Shown here piece after piece: positions 30,901 through 39,616 of a stretch of 64,000 nucleotides of DNA; the first letter of the stretch is position 1; every line of letters begins with the position of its first letter. The stretch lies in assembly GCF_002998435.1 (NCBI RefSeq), contig NZ_CP027231.1, positions 718,501 to 782,500 of the forward strand, written 5' to 3'. This DNA is from Bacteroides zoogleoformans (lineage in GTDB: Bacteria > Bacteroidota > Bacteroidia > Bacteroidales > Bacteroidaceae). Under the pieces are notes generated by a model. It saw nothing but the letters and a program-made list of their open reading frames with translations. It made no database searches and was not told the origin of the DNA. The position numbers were made by a program, and so were the translations under genes.

Positions 30901-33862
30901 CAATCTTGGCGTTGGCGAGCTGTATGCCCTCGCTGTCACGCACCTTGATGTCATTGCCATGCTCGTCCTTACCGATGGATTTCATCATGTCCGGGCAGGT
31001 GTTGTGCAGGGCGTGTTTCAACAGGTGCATGCCGTCATAGTTCCGGTAATAGCCCTTCACTAAAAACTCGTCCGTGATTTTCATGGTGCGGCAGCCGCAC
31101 GCCACCGAAAACTCATCCATGCTTGCGGAGTAGGCGATTTTCACGTCCGTGTCGAAAAGATGGCTCATATAGGCGGCATACACGCCCGTCGGAATCCAGC
31201 GTTCCCCGAAATTGAAGTCGAGGTCCTCAAAGGCGATGCGCGGCGGCTCGGCTTCTTTCAGAGCCTCCAACGCCTGCTTCACTTCCGGCATACGTCCGTT
31301 TTCGGGGTTGTCGCCCATCCATGCCTCGATGCGCTCCGCCTTTTCTATCACATTCCCGGCGATGAACCTGTCCTTTATCTCGTAACCGGTTACGAGCGGG
31401 TTGTAGAAGATGCGTCCTTTGAGGGCGTCAAGCAATCCCTCCTCCGTGCTGTCGGTTATCTCCCGCATATAGTCGAGATTGACCGTGCCGAACTTGTTGA
31501 GCGACGCGGAGAGTGCCTCTTCGGGAGAGCTTACGTTGGCATGGCTCTCCACAGAGAAGGAAACGGGACGCTCGAAAATGTCCGCCTTGACGAACCTGCC
31601 GTCCTCCGCCCGTTCCAGCGAAAGGATGTCGCGTCCGGCGACATCCATCATCAACAGTTTCACGTTATGCTTGGCATTGAGGTTGCCGTAGCGCATGACA
31701 AACTCATCGTAGCAGGTGTTCAACGCTCCGCGTTGCGCAGACCCTTCATCGTGATACTCCGCCTCGTAGCGGTAAAGCCGCTCGTATGCGTCACGGAGTG
31801 ACACATACAACATCGCTTTCTCCTTCTGGTAGCCGGTCAGGTCAAGCGGTTGGAATGTCGCGCCGTAAGGCGTGAGGCCCTTCAAATAACCGAGATTGCG
31901 TGAAGCATCCAGTACCATAGAGCCGTCACGGTAGTGCGGCTCCAGCATACCGTTGAACGGACGGGGAGAAAGGTCGAGAGGTTCCTCCTTCGGCTTTTCC
32001 GTTTCAAATTCAGGGAAAAGGGAAGTTGTTGTCTCACTTGCGTTATTGTCCGTAACGGGAACGGTTGCGACTTCCGTCTGTGCTTCGGGGCGTTTTGTCG
32101 CTTCCTTTTCCGGCATGTCAATGGCGGGAGCGGCTTTCACCGCCGTCCCGTCCACCCGTTGCTTCTCCTGATGCTGTGCCGCCAGCCTGCGAAGTTCCTT
32201 GCGTCGCTCCGGCGTGAGGTCCATCATCATTTCATAGAAACCGTTGATGGGCGGATTGGTGTCCCAATCCAAAGAGGCGTAAATATCATCCAGATCGCCT
32301 TTGGCTGCGAAACTCACCGGCTTTGTTTCATGGCTGTCCCTCTTCTCCGTCAGTGGTGCAACAGACGGCTGTGGCGGTGCAGTCGTAACCTTCGGCGTAA
32401 CCTGCGCCTGCGGTTTGGGAGGCATACGCCTTGCCGGGCTTTCCTTTTTCGCCGTCTTTTTCTTCTTGGCGGGGGCTTCCTGCTTGCGTACTTCCTCGGT
32501 CATGCCCCAGAGGTCGAGCAGGGAGAGCTGCACGCCCTCCGAATAATCGGGGCGGCGCGGCTCTATCTCCGACTTTTCTTCCTCCGGCTGCGGTGTTGCC
32601 GCTTCGGGCTTCGCTGCCATTTCATGACGTGGCTGTATCTCAGGAGTGACAACCGGTGTGGAAATGGTTTCTGTTACCGTGCTTTTCCCCTGTGCCGGAT
32701 GCAGGCTGTGCATTTCATACAGCTTTTTGTCCAACTTATACAGCTCAATATCCATATGTTCCCGCAAATCCTCCGCCATTTGCCCGATGCCGTCCCGGTG
32801 CATGACTTTATAGGCTGGTTTCCCGTAAGGGTCTGTGCCGCTTATCAGATCCGAGTGGGGAATCATGCCGATGCTGCCGACATACCCGTTCTGGAAACTG
32901 CCTATCGGTGTCTTTTCCGTCTGCACGAACAACTCTTCATAATCGTACAGCTCCCGTTTCTTGCCGCTGTTCTTTTGCAGGATAATCAGGTCGCTGCCCA
33001 CTTCCGTACCCGCGTTGTCCGTGAAGAGGTTGTTCGGCAGGCGTGCGACTCCCACCAGATTGGCATTACGCATCATATACTCGCGTATGGGCGCGTTGGA
33101 CGGTGCGTCCAGTACCCCTTGAGAGGTGATGAACGCCACGATGCCGCCCTCACGCACCGCGTCAAGGCTTTTCAGGAAGAAGTAGTTGTGTATTGCCTTC
33201 GGTGCGGAACGCCTTGCCGGGTCTTGGCTTCCTGTAAATTCCGGGTCGAACACAGCCACGTCGCCGAACGGGATGTTCGAGATGGCAAGGTCGAAATAGT
33301 CCGTGAAGGGCTTCTCTATCTTCTCGAATCCCTGCACCCTTACCTTTTGGTCGGGATGCAGGTGTCCCAATATCTTGCCCGTCATCAGGTCTTTCTCGAA
33401 AGCCATGATGTCCGCGTCCGGCTTGTTTTCCAGCACGGCATCCACGAATGCGCCCACGCCCGCCGACGGCTCCAGCACACGGTCGGGACGTATGCCGTGT
33501 TCATGCAGAGCCTCCGCAATCGTGCCGGTTATCTCCGGCGGGGTGTAGAAAGCGGTCAGCACGGACTGCTTCATGGCATCCACGTACCGCTTGTACTCCG
33601 TATCGTCCTTGCTGTTTTCACGCACCAGCCTGTGCAGTTCTACCGTAGGGGTAAACAGTTCGAGGTCCGATTTCGCCCAATGCACGGCATCCGTCAGTTC
33701 CTTTGCAGGATTCAGTATGCACTTCAACCCGCCGAAACCGCAATACTTCCGAAGTATGGCTTGTTCCTCGGCGGTTGCCGTCCTCCGTTCCCTGTCAAGG
33801 ATGAATGCCGTCCGTATCGCCTCGATGTTGTCCCGCAGCCGTTGTTTGCGGTTAAACGCCAT
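27998..33862 (-). CDS. Giant DNA methylase-like / superfamily 2 helicase protein
   Basis: A 1,954-residue protein combining an N-terminal N6-adenine methylase-like domain with a C-terminal helicase. The first has SAM motif EPSAGVGAF (131-139) and the variant catalytic motif NIPF (196-199), the form seen in such phage and element proteins. Residues 400-650 are low-complexity Pro/Lys/Glu linker. The helicase has Walker A HEVGTGKT (about 1,070), motif II DESH (about 1,240) and motif [13 protein letters not shown] (about 1,577). A C-terminal coiled coil ends the protein. It probably acts on element DNA during excision or protects the entering strand; not proven. Its start overlaps the DUF1896 gene by 11 bp. 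Confidence 0.9.
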   Translation of the reverse strand: MAFNRKQRLRDNIEAIRTAFILDRERRTATAEEQAILRKYCGFGGLKCILNPAKELTDAVHWAKSDLELFTPTVELHRLVRENSKDDTEYKRYVDAMKQSVLTAFYTPPEITGTIAEALHEHGIRPDRVLEPSAGVGAFVDAVLENKPDADIMAFEKDLMTGKILGHLHPDQKVRVQGFEKIEKPFTDYFDLAISNIPFGDVAVFDPEFTGSQDPARRSAPKAIHNYFFLKSLDAVREGGIVAFITSQGVLDAPSNAPIREYMMRNANLVGVARLPNNLFTDNAGTEVGSDLIILQKNSGKKRELYDYEELFVQTEKTPIGSFQNGYVGSIGMIPHSDLISGTDPYGKPAYKVMHRDGIGQMAEDLREHMDIELYKLDKKLYEMHSLHPAQGKSTVTETISTPVVTPEIQPRHEMAAKPEAATPQPEEEKSEIEPRRPDYSEGVQLSLLDLWGMTEEVRKQEAPAKKKKTAKKESPARRMPPKPQAQVTPKVTTAPPQPSVAPLTEKRDSHETKPVSFAAKGDLDDIYASLDWDTNPPINGFYEMMMDLTPERRKELRRLAAQHQEKQRVDGTAVKAAPAIDMPEKEATKRPEAQTEVATVPVTDNNASETTTSLFPEFETEKPKEEPLDLSPRPFNGMLEPHYRDGSMVLDASRNLGYLKGLTPYGATFQPLDLTGYQKEKAMLYVSLRDAYERLYRYEAEYHDEGSAQRGALNTCYDEFVMRYGNLNAKHNVKLLMMDVAGRDILSLERAEDGRFVKADIFERPVSFSVESHANVSSPEEALSASLNKFGTVNLDYMREITDSTEEGLLDALKGRIFYNPLVTGYEIKDRFIAGNVIEKAERIEAWMGDNPENGRMPEVKQALEALKEAEPPRIAFEDLDFNFGERWIPTGVYAAYMSHLFDTDVKIAYSASMDEFSVACGCRTMKITDEFLVKGYYRNYDGMHLLKHALHNTCPDMMKSIGKDEHGNDIKVRDSEGIQLANAKIDEIRNGFSEWLEEQSPQFKERLTTMYNRKFNCFVRPKYDGSHQTFPDLNLKGLASRGIKSVYPSQMDCVWMLKQNGGGICDHEVGTGKTLIMCIAAHEMKRLNLAHKPMIIGLKANVAEIAATYQAAYPNARILYASEKDFSTANRVRFFNNIKNNDYDCVIMSHDQFGKIPQSPELQQRILQAELDTVEENLEVLRQQGKNVSRAMLKGLEKRKHNLEAKLEKVEHAIQSRTDDVVDFKQMGIDHIFIDESHQFKNLTFNTRHDRVAGLGNSEGSQKALNMLFAIRTIQERTGKDLGATFLSGTTISNSLTELYLLFKYLRPKELERQDIRCFDAWAAIFAKKTTDFEFNVTNNVVQKERFRYFIKVPELAAFYNEITDYRTAEDVGVDRPHKNEILHHIPPTPEQEDFIQKLMQFAKTGDATLLGRPPLSETEEKAKMLIATDYARKMALDMRMIDPHYEDHPDNKASHCAKTIAEYYHRYDAQKGTQFVFSDLGTYQPGDGWNVYSEIKRKLTEDYGIPAGEVRFIQECKTDKARKGVIDAMNAGTVRVLFGSTSMLGTGVNAQKRCVAIHHLDTPWRPSDLQQRDGRGVRAGNEIAKHFAGNNVDVIIYAVEKSLDSYKFNLLHCKQTFISQLKSGAMGARTIDEGAMDEKSGMNFSEYMALLSGNTDLLDKAKLEKRIASLEGERKSFNKGKRDSEFKLEAKTGELRNNTAVIEAMTEDWNRFLSVVKTDKEGNRQNAVKVDGVDSTDEKVIGKRLQEIAKNATTGGLYKPVGELYGFPIKVVSERILKEGLEFTDNRFVVEGNYKYTYNNGHLAMADPVAAARNFLNALERIPSIIDQYKGKNEVLEKEVPQLQEIASKVWKKEDELKQLKSELAALDRKIQLELAPPTPDVAEKENDGQEVKPVSEGVRSISPQQTDDAPPIRSPMDKRSPSGNFIANHIIIGRPGFQFKDENRSKGIKI

Positions 33863-34304
33863 ATTCCCCGATATAAAGGACGGCGGCTCCCGTCAGCTCC
33901 GTGTAGAGCAGGTCGTATTCGGGCGACAGGGCGAAATTGTCGTCCGAAAGGTCATAGGCGGAGAATACGTTGCCGACCGGCGGCAGCAACTTTCGGATGA
34001 AGGCTTCGCGTTTCTTTCCCGGCACTTCGTCGGCAAACTCGTTTTCCACGACTTCGCGGAGGATGGCGTACTTGGAATAGCGAAGCCCCCGCAGGAGCGT
34101 GTCCATCGCCAACTCCTGCGCCCCTTCGGGCGGATAGCCTTCGAGCCGCGCACGCTCATACGTTTCGGCGGCACGGTCGGCACGCTCCCGGATGAAGGCA
34201 TCGTCGGAAGCCTGTTCAAACCTGTTCGTGCGGAGGTAGTCCAGCAGGTACAGACCGTAATAGGAAAAGTCGGTCTGACCCTCGTTTTTCTTCTTGTTGT
34301 TCAT
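33852..34304 (-). CDS. DUF1896 family protein
   Basis: A 150-residue protein of the DUF1896 family found in CTnDOT-like elements just before the large helicase. The conserved [38 protein letters not shown] is followed by a Tyr/Asp-rich end. No catalytic motif is evident. The ATG at 34,304 immediately follows an RteR-complementary motif. It overlaps the helicase start by 11 bp, so the two are translated together. The frame is open to 34,370 upstream but the terminator-rich leader there makes a longer protein unlikely. Confidence 0.85.
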   Translation of the reverse strand: MNNKKKNEGQTDFSYYGLYLLDYLRTNRFEQASDDAFIRERADRAAETYERARLEGYPPEGAQELAMDTLLRGLRYSKYAILREVVENEFADEVPGKKREAFIRKLLPPVGNVFSAYDLSDDNFALSPEYDLLYTELTGAAVLYIGEYGV

Positions 34305-34305
34305 T

Positions 34306-34322
34306 ACTTTGGAATTTAGTGG
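34306..34322 (-). promoter_or_regulatory. RteR-complementary leader motif, DUF1896-helicase operon
   Basis: The coding strand reads CCACTAAATTCCAAAGT, one base before the ATG at 34,304. It matches the RteR complement except for one extra T. Because it lies about 70-100 nt downstream of the RteR segment on the same strand, a read-through transcript could also fold it in cis. Confidence 0.6.
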
Positions 34323-34354
34323 ATTGATAATGACGGGGATAGTCGTCTGAAAAG

Positions 34355-34450
34355 GAGAAAGAAAAGGCACTCGGTATCCCTCCGAGTGCCACCACTAAAT
34401 CCAAAGTATGAGTGTAATCCGGTATCGAAGAACAATTCATTACTCTGAAC
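34355..34450 (-). ncRNA. rteR: Small RNA RteR
   Basis: In CTnDOT an RNA of about 90 nt, RteR, encoded just downstream of exc, represses tra expression. Here the same place holds a -7 box TACCTTTG (34,457-34,464, minus strand), then about 90 nt ending in a perfect 9-bp GC-rich stem (34,366-34,390) and a U-rich tract. Upstream of the stem the RNA contains TACTTTGGATTTAGTGG (34,407-34,391), complementary to motifs before at least seven genes of the element. The 5' and 3' ends are estimates. Confidence 0.78.
34366..34390 (-). terminator. Terminator of rteR (and of topB/exc)
   Basis: Arms GGCACTCGG and CCGAGTGCC pair perfectly around a 7-nt loop. On the minus strand TTTTCTTTCTCCTTTT follows. It would end RteR and any read-through from topB. 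Confidence 0.85.
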
Positions 34451-34456
34451 AAGTGG

Positions 34457-34464
34457 CAAAGGTA
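34457..34464 (-). promoter_or_regulatory. -7 box of the rteR promoter
   Basis: TACCTTTG on the minus strand fits TAnnTTTG. A weak -33-like TTTCG lies 19 bp upstream. It starts transcription about 90 nt before the terminator. Confidence 0.65.
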
Positions 34465-34542
34465 GTGCAAATCGAAGACAATACGAAATAAACCCGTTTA
34501 TTTCTATTGTTGAGGTGCAGCCTACTTTCTCAAAAGTTAATA

Positions 34543-36633
34543 CTATTTCTTCCGTCCTGAAAATTTCCTGCTCGTGTTCCTTTCGGGGAACACGAAAGTC
34601 GTGTTATAGTCCCCGTCAAAGGCGACTATGGCGTCGAAGCTCTTGCCCTGCTTGCTCTTGAAGCCTTTGAGCAGCTTCGTATGCCCGTCGGTGAGCAGGT
34701 CTTTGATCTCGTCATCGGAAAGGGTGCGGTTCGCTTTCAGGCGGAACACGGGCAGCCCGCACTCCGCGTTGTCGCAGCGTACCACCTTGCCGTAGAACTG
34801 CATGCTGCCCGTCCCGCACTTGGGACACTTGCAGCCGGAATCCCTGCGGGCGAACAGTTTGTCGCACGAGAGCAGTTCGGAGGTGATTTCGCGTGTGTAC
34901 GCCTCTATCTCCCTGCGGAAGGTTTCGGCGGGCATTTCCCCGCGCTCGATGCGTGCCAGATTCTTCTCCCATTCGCCCGTCATGGTTACGTCGGCGATGC
35001 GCATCGTCTTCACGACCGAATAGAGGGCAAGCCCTTTTTCAGTCGGCACAAGCGATTTCTTGCAGCGTTCCATGTAGCCGCGCTTGAAGAGCGTTTCGAT
35101 AATCGCCGCACGGGTGGCGGGCGTGCCGATGCCGCAGTCCTTCAACGCCTGACGGAGTGCATCGTCCTCTATGTCCTTGCCCGCCGTTTCCATTGCCGAC
35201 AACAGTGTCGCTTCTGTATGCAGCGGCTTGGGTTTGGTCTTTCCCTCCGTGATGGAGCAGCCTTTCAGCGTCAGCGTGTCGCCTTCCCGCCAATCGGGGA
35301 TGGAGGTTTCTTCCTTGTCCTCCACGCTATAGACGGCACGCCATCCGGCTTGCCTGATGACGCTGCCTTTCACCGTGAACTCCACTCCGGCACACTCCGC
35401 CGTGACGGTGGCGGTGTCCTTGACGCATTTTTCGGAGAAAGCCTCGATCATGCGTCCGGCAACCATCTGATAGACGGTGCTGTCCTCTTTGGAGAGGAAT
35501 AGTGGCTTCTCGCCCGTGACGAGCAGGGCGTGGTGGTCCGTCACCTTGCCGCCGTCCACGCTTCTGCGTGTCGGGACGCATTTCGGCTGCACCTTGCCTT
35601 TCCATTCGGGCAAAGCCCCGATGAAGGCGAGCAGCTTGGGGATTTCGGCGAACACGTCTTCGGGTATGTAGCGGCTTCCGGTTCGCGGATAGGTGATGAG
35701 CTTCTTCTCGTAAAGCTTCTGCGCGATTTCAAGCGTCTGTTCCGCCGTGAAGCCGTGCTTGGCGTTGGCTTCCTTCTGGAGCGTCGTCAGGTCGTACAGC
35801 AGCGGTGTTTCCTCCGTCTTCTCCTTGCGTTCGGCTTTCGTGACGGTGGCTGTGCCTGCCGACTTCACCTTATTATATAGTTCCGTCGCAGGCTCTTTCT
35901 CTTTCCACTTTTCGGAAGAGGAAAACTTCACCGTTCCTTCATCGCAGCCGTCCGTTGCGATATGGAGCTGCCAGAAGGCTTCGGGCGTGAAGCGGCGGTT
36001 CTCCCAATAGCGTGCGCACACCATCGCCAACGTGGGTGTCTGCACCCGCCCGATGGAGTACGTGCCGTGTCCGGCGGCGATGGAGAGTGCCTGCGTGCCG
36101 TTGATGCCCACGAGCCAGTCTGATTCGCTCCGCGCTTTGGCGGCAAGATAGAGGTTGTCGTATTTGCCGCCCGCTTCGAGGTTGCGCAGTCCCTCGCGGA
36201 TAGCCTTGTCGGTAAGCGAGCTTATCCAGAGGCGGACGAACGGGGTGGTGCATCCGGTATAATGGTAGAGGTAGCGGAAGATAAGCTCACCCTCGCGCCC
36301 TGCATCGGTCGCCACGATGATCTGTTCGCTTTCCTTGAATAGCCGGGCAACGGTCTTGATCTGCGCCACCACGCCGCTGTCGGGCTTGTAGCCCTTCTCC
36401 GTCTTTACCTGACGGGGGACGAGCGTGAAGGTGTCGGGAATGACGGGCAGATTGTCACGGACGAAACCGCGTATGCCGTAGCCGTCGGGCATGGCAAGCT
36501 GCACAAGGTGTCCGAACGCCCAAGTCACGGCGTAGCCGCCTCCCTCGAAATATCCTTCCTCTCTCTTTGTCGCGCCCACGATACGGGCGATCTCACGTGC
36601 CACAGACGGCTTTTCTGCAATGATTGTCTTCAT
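34543..36633 (-). CDS. topB: DNA topoisomerase III (Exc)
   Basis: A 696-residue type IA topoisomerase, the Exc protein of the CTnDOT excision operon. The TOPRIM domain begins at once (MKTIIAEKPSVAREIA) and has the acidic ATDAGREGELIFRY motif. The active-site Tyr lies in KKLITYPRTGSRYIP (about residue 317). A C-terminal zinc-ribbon-like CKCPKCGTGSMQFYGKVVRCDNAEC follows. In CTnDOT the topoisomerase activity is dispensable for excision in some assays although the gene belongs to the operon. It lies 59 bp after orf3, with an RteR-complementary motif in the gap. Confidence 0.95.
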   Translation of the reverse strand: MKTIIAEKPSVAREIARIVGATKREEGYFEGGGYAVTWAFGHLVQLAMPDGYGIRGFVRDNLPVIPDTFTLVPRQVKTEKGYKPDSGVVAQIKTVARLFKESEQIIVATDAGREGELIFRYLYHYTGCTTPFVRLWISSLTDKAIREGLRNLEAGGKYDNLYLAAKARSESDWLVGINGTQALSIAAGHGTYSIGRVQTPTLAMVCARYWENRRFTPEAFWQLHIATDGCDEGTVKFSSSEKWKEKEPATELYNKVKSAGTATVTKAERKEKTEETPLLYDLTTLQKEANAKHGFTAEQTLEIAQKLYEKKLITYPRTGSRYIPEDVFAEIPKLLAFIGALPEWKGKVQPKCVPTRRSVDGGKVTDHHALLVTGEKPLFLSKEDSTVYQMVAGRMIEAFSEKCVKDTATVTAECAGVEFTVKGSVIRQAGWRAVYSVEDKEETSIPDWREGDTLTLKGCSITEGKTKPKPLHTEATLLSAMETAGKDIEDDALRQALKDCGIGTPATRAAIIETLFKRGYMERCKKSLVPTEKGLALYSVVKTMRIADVTMTGEWEKNLARIERGEMPAETFRREIEAYTREITSELLSCDKLFARRDSGCKCPKCGTGSMQFYGKVVRCDNAECGLPVFRLKANRTLSDDEIKDLLTDGHTKLLKGFKSKQGKSFDAIVAFDGDYNTTFVFPERNTSRKFSGRKK

Positions 36634-36664
36634 ATTCTTCTGTCGTTTTGAATTTTACAAATGT

Positions 36665-36681
36665 TACTTCGGATTTAGTGG
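36665..36681 (-). promoter_or_regulatory. RteR-complementary leader motif, topB/exc
   Basis: The coding strand reads CCACTAAATCCGAAGTA, 31 nt before the topB start. All 17 bases can pair with RteR, with a single G-U wobble. It is the best match together with that of traN, and rteR lies just downstream of this gene. Confidence 0.6.
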
Positions 36682-36692
36682 CGGACACGGGA

Positions 36693-38270
36693 TTACATCT
36701 TCATGCCCTTGTTGTTTCTTTTCTGCTGCTGTTGCTGTGCGGTGTCCTTCGGGGCGGTCTGTCCCTTCCGCAACGGCTCTTTCAGGTTCTTGGTAGCCTC
36801 GTTGGTCTTGCCCTCGCTGTTCACCGCCACCTGCGTGCGGCTCTCGTTGGAAGGGGCGACCTTCTGCGCGTTGTCGGGGTTGGTGTCGTAGCGGTACGGG
36901 CGTCCCTTCTCCGGGTTGAACTTGATGTACATCGTGGCGTGGAAGCCCTGCTTGTCGGTCACGTTCTCTAATTTCACGGCTTTGCCAGCCACGTAGTCGG
37001 CTTTCTGCTGTTCGGTGAAGTCCACGCCGCTCCATTTGCTGATGGGGCGGATGCTGCCGTCGGCGTTCGTCCACGTGTTGCGGCGTTGCTCCTTGTTCGT
37101 GCCTCCGGCATTCTCCGTACCCTGCGCCTGTCCCTGTGCGGGGGTGTTCTTCGTTTCCTGCGTCCGGGCGGTACGGGGCGACCTGCCGGTTCCCGGCACG
37201 AACTCCACGCCGCGCTGCTCCACGTTCACTTGCAGGGTGGTGACGAACTTCCTGCCGTCCTTGCGCTCGATGAGCTTGTCGCGCACGGGCAGCCCGGCAC
37301 GCAGCATGTCCTGCTCCTGCTTGGTGATTTCCGTCTTGCCGATGCGTTCCGGTATGCGCACCTTGTTCGTCGGGACATCCGTGATTTCGTTCGTCTTGCG
37401 GTCAATACTGACGAACGAGGGGATGATCTCGCCCGTTTCCCTGTCCACGAGGTCCACGACCCTGCCGAGGTTGCCTGTTTCGCGCAGGTTCTTCCGGTCG
37501 TCGTCGGAGAACTTGTGTTCCTTGTACTCGTCGAGCTTCTGCTCCTTGCGGATGAAGTGCGGCACAAGGCTGACATTGCCCTCGCCGTCCTTCTTGAAGG
37601 AGAGGCGGGCGTCCAGCTCGAAAGCCTCTCCGCCGAAATTGGGCGACACCCTCACCAAGTCGGACTTGCCGTAGTTGAGCATTCTGTTAAGGTCGCCCGA
37701 CTTTTCAAGGTCGTCGCGCTTCACGCCCCATTTCTCCTCCAACTCCTGCCAGTTGATCTTGCTCTCGTCGATGGGCTGGTAGCCCCGGTTGCCCTGCGTC
37801 TGCTGCGGGCTTTCCTGATTCTGTTCGTTTTTCTGTTCCATCTCTTCCTGTTTTTTAGGTTCGTCATCTTGTTTCTGTTCCGGTTGTTCCTGCTTTTCGG
37901 CGGACTGCTCCTCCTGTACTTTCTTTTCGTAGCCGGAGGTGTCCACCTTGTGGGGCGCAAGCAGTTCCTTGTTGCCGTCGGGGTCTTTCAGCAAGTCCTT
38001 GATAACCTCCAGCAGCTTGTCGGCTTGGTCCGCCGCGACACGGTAGAAACCGAAGCGGCTGGGTTCCTTGCACTGCCGGAAGAAGTTCTTGAAGAAGTTG
38101 TCCAGCACGTCGCCGTGCCGGTCGAATTGCAGGAAACTCTGCGCGTTCTCCGCTTTCGCGGGGATGCGCTTGGGGGAGCCGTCGGCGTTCAGCCCGGCTA
38201 CCACGCTGATTTCGCCCGTCTTCTCGTCACGGACAACCAGCACGTCCTTTTCGTCTTTTTTCTTTGCCAT
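36693..38270 (-). CDS. DUF3945/DUF4099 protein (orf3 of the excision operon)
   Basis: A 525-residue protein that matches Orf3 of the CTnDOT excision operon in place and domain make-up. The N-terminal part (about 1-115, KDVLVVRDEKTGEISVV...) is followed by a strongly low-complexity Gln/Glu/Lys segment (about 120-165) and then DUF4099- and DUF3945-type repeats, with GINWQELEEKWGV-like and DLVDRETGEIIPSFVSIDRKTNE motifs. The tail is Asn/Gln-rich. Molecular function is unknown; in CTnDOT orf3 is not essential for excision. It follows xis2d by 19 bp. Confidence 0.88.
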   Translation of the reverse strand: MAKKKDEKDVLVVRDEKTGEISVVAGLNADGSPKRIPAKAENAQSFLQFDRHGDVLDNFFKNFFRQCKEPSRFGFYRVAADQADKLLEVIKDLLKDPDGNKELLAPHKVDTSGYEKKVQEEQSAEKQEQPEQKQDDEPKKQEEMEQKNEQNQESPQQTQGNRGYQPIDESKINWQELEEKWGVKRDDLEKSGDLNRMLNYGKSDLVRVSPNFGGEAFELDARLSFKKDGEGNVSLVPHFIRKEQKLDEYKEHKFSDDDRKNLRETGNLGRVVDLVDRETGEIIPSFVSIDRKTNEITDVPTNKVRIPERIGKTEITKQEQDMLRAGLPVRDKLIERKDGRKFVTTLQVNVEQRGVEFVPGTGRSPRTARTQETKNTPAQGQAQGTENAGGTNKEQRRNTWTNADGSIRPISKWSGVDFTEQQKADYVAGKAVKLENVTDKQGFHATMYIKFNPEKGRPYRYDTNPDNAQKVAPSNESRTQVAVNSEGKTNEATKNLKEPLRKGQTAPKDTAQQQQQKRNNKGMKM

Positions 38271-38289
38271 CTGAAAAATGTTTTAATGG

Positions 38290-38640
38290 TTATTTTTGAA
38301 AGAAATTATGGATACGGGCCTTGTAGAAGGCTATATCTTCCTTGCGGAAGTCCTTTACATGTTCGGAGAGGAACGTCAGCACGTCCGCCTCGCTGTAATA
38401 GGTCTTTTTGCCGAGCGTCTTGTAAGGCAGCGCGCCGATGCTGCGGTAGCGTTGCAGGGTGCGCTTGCTGATTTGGAGCAGCATGCACAGGTCTTGGTTG
38501 TCGAAAAGCCTGATCCCGTTCATCGGGTTCGGGGCTTTGCCGGACGGCTGCATGGAGAGCAGCATCTCGTCCTGACGGTCGAGCCGTTCCATCACCTTCT
38601 GCATCCAGTTCTCGAAATTGTTGCGGGTAAGCAGTTCCAT
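38290..38640 (-). CDS. xis2d: Excisionase-type HTH protein Xis2d
   Basis: A 116-residue basic protein with a MerR/excisionase-like helix-turn-helix: LFDNQDLCMLLQISKRTLQRYRSIGALPYKTLGKKTYYSEADVLTFL. It corresponds to Xis2d of CTnDOT, which is needed with IntDOT, Xis2c and Exc for excision and also activates tra and mob transcription. It starts 3 bp after the xis2c stop, so both are co-translated. Length matches the CTnDOT protein closely. Confidence 0.9.
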   Translation of the reverse strand: MELLTRNNFENWMQKVMERLDRQDEMLLSMQPSGKAPNPMNGIRLFDNQDLCMLLQISKRTLQRYRSIGALPYKTLGKKTYYSEADVLTFLSEHVKDFRKEDIAFYKARIHNFFQK

Positions 38641-38643
38641 GTC

Positions 38644-39000
38644 CTACGTCCTCCTTCCTTTGGGTCTGCCGCCCGTGCGCAGCGTGTGGTTGCGTTTCAG
38701 CTGTTCCGGTGTCGCGGCTTCGCCCGTGACGGTGCTGTCTTCGAGCAGGCGGTCTATTTCAGACTGCCGGTAGCGGCACTTGCCGCGCAGCACGACATAG
38801 GCGATGCGCTGTTCGCTGCGCATGCGCTGGAGGGTGCGGCAACTCACGTTCAGCAGGTGCGCCGCCTCGCGGGTGGTGAGCAGCCTGTCGGGGGATTCTT
38901 CCTTCCTACCGCCGGAAACGGCACGCACGTGTGCCGCTATCTCGGCTATCTGTTCCGTCAATGCGGTGAAGGCGGAACTTTCCATCGTTATCACTTTCAT
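38644..39000 (-). CDS. xis2c: Excisionase-type HTH protein Xis2c
   Basis: A 118-residue protein with an excisionase-like HTH (LLTTREAAHLLNVSCRTLQRMRSEQRIAYVVLRGKCRYRQSEIDRLL) and a basic tail. It is the first gene of the excision operon and the CTnDOT counterpart, Xis2c, is required for excision. The ATG at 39,000 (MKVITMESS) is chosen since it gives the normal length; the frame is open to 39,234 through the promoter region. RteC is expected to act just upstream. Confidence 0.9.
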   Translation of the reverse strand: MKVITMESSAFTALTEQIAEIAAHVRAVSGGRKEESPDRLLTTREAAHLLNVSCRTLQRMRSEQRIAYVVLRGKCRYRQSEIDRLLEDSTVTGEAATPEQLKRNHTLRTGGRPKGRRT

Positions 39001-39146
39001 ATTCAGTCCTTTCTTTTGGTTTATTTGCATGAACATAGGCTGCGCCTCGGCATACCGTTCAAGCGAGCTTGACGTGCTGCGCTCGGCTTGCGCTATGTTT
39101 CTGCGACAAAATTCGGCAATAAACCAAAGGGGCTTTAACAGCTCAC

Positions 39147-39161
39147 TACGTGGCTCACGTA
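39147..39161. promoter_or_regulatory. 15-bp palindrome, candidate RteC operator
   Basis: TACGTG-GCT-CACGTA is a perfect inverted repeat with 6-bp arms, about 40 bp upstream of the weak -7 box for xis2c. The assignment to RteC rests only on position. Confidence 0.35.
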
Positions 39162-39253
39162 AGATTTTTACGGATAATGGCTCCGTAACCCGGACAGACG
39201 ACGCAACAAGCTGCCTTTTAGTGGGAAACGGCACGTGTTCAAGGCGGCTTCGT

Positions 39254-39261
39254 TACCTTTG
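39254..39261 (+). promoter_or_regulatory. -7 box for the HTH gene at 39,287
   Basis: TACCTTTG matches the Bacteroides -7 consensus and lies 25 bp before the start codon. No good -33 box is seen 19-21 bp upstream. Confidence 0.5.
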
Positions 39262-39286
39262 CGGCAAACTCTGAAATGTTTTGCTT

Positions 39287-39580
39287 ATGGAAATAGTATC
39301 TATCGAGAAAAAGACCTTCGAGATGATGGTGGCGTCCTTCAACGCCCTCGCGGAGAAGGTAGCCGCCCTGAGGCGCAGGAGCGACGGCGGGCGGATGGAA
39401 AGGTGGCTCACGGGCGAGGAGGTCTGCGGGCAGTTGAGGATCAGCCCGCGCACGTTGCAGACCTTGCGTGACAGGCGGCTTATCGGCTACTCGCAGATTA
39501 ACCGCAGGTTCTATTACAAGCCGGAGGAGGTCAAAAAGCTCATTCCGCTTGTCGGCACGCTCTATCCCTGCGGGAAATGA
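39287..39580 (+). CDS. Small helix-turn-helix protein (excisionase-like)
   Basis: A 97-residue protein with a coiled N-terminus (EKKTFEMMVASFNALAEKVAALRRR) and an HTH typical of the HTH_17/excisionase type (WLTGEEVCGQLRISPRTLQTLRDRRLIGYSQINRRFYYKPEEVKKLI). It is a clear paralogue of Xis2c and Xis2d in layout but is transcribed in the opposite direction. The ATG at 39,287 is the first in frame. It may regulate the divergent excision operon or the HTH gene that follows by 36 bp. Confidence 0.85.
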   Translation: MEIVSIEKKTFEMMVASFNALAEKVAALRRRSDGGRMERWLTGEEVCGQLRISPRTLQTLRDRRLIGYSQINRRFYYKPEEVKKLIPLVGTLYPCGK

Positions 39581-39601
39581 TTTGATTTTTATTATTCACA
39601 A

Positions 39602-39616
39602 CCCACTGAATCCGAA
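39602..39616 (+). promoter_or_regulatory. RteR-complementary leader motif, HTH gene at 39,617
   Basis: CCACTGAATCCGAA ends directly at the first of three consecutive ATG codons. Fourteen bases can pair with RteR, two of them as G-U wobbles. It is the most diverged of the seven copies. Confidence 0.45.

Larger units (their letters stand above)
39001..39286. other. Divergent regulatory region of the excision operon
   Basis: This 286-bp gap separates leftward xis2c from the rightward HTH gene at 39,287. It contains a perfect palindrome TACGTGGCTCACGTA (39,147-39,161), a candidate RteC operator by location. A rightward -7 box TACCTTTG is at 39,254-39,261. For xis2c only a poor -7 match (GAATTTTG, around 39,104-39,111 on the minus strand) is seen, as expected of a promoter that depends on an activator. 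Confidence 0.5.

Noticed and set aside
34408..34491. A 27-codon ORF (MSVIRYRRTIHYSEQ...) on the plus strand, directly after a copy of the leader motif
   Set aside because: It lies antisense to rteR and its promoter; the motif copy there is simply the opposite strand of RteR. No promoter points toward it.
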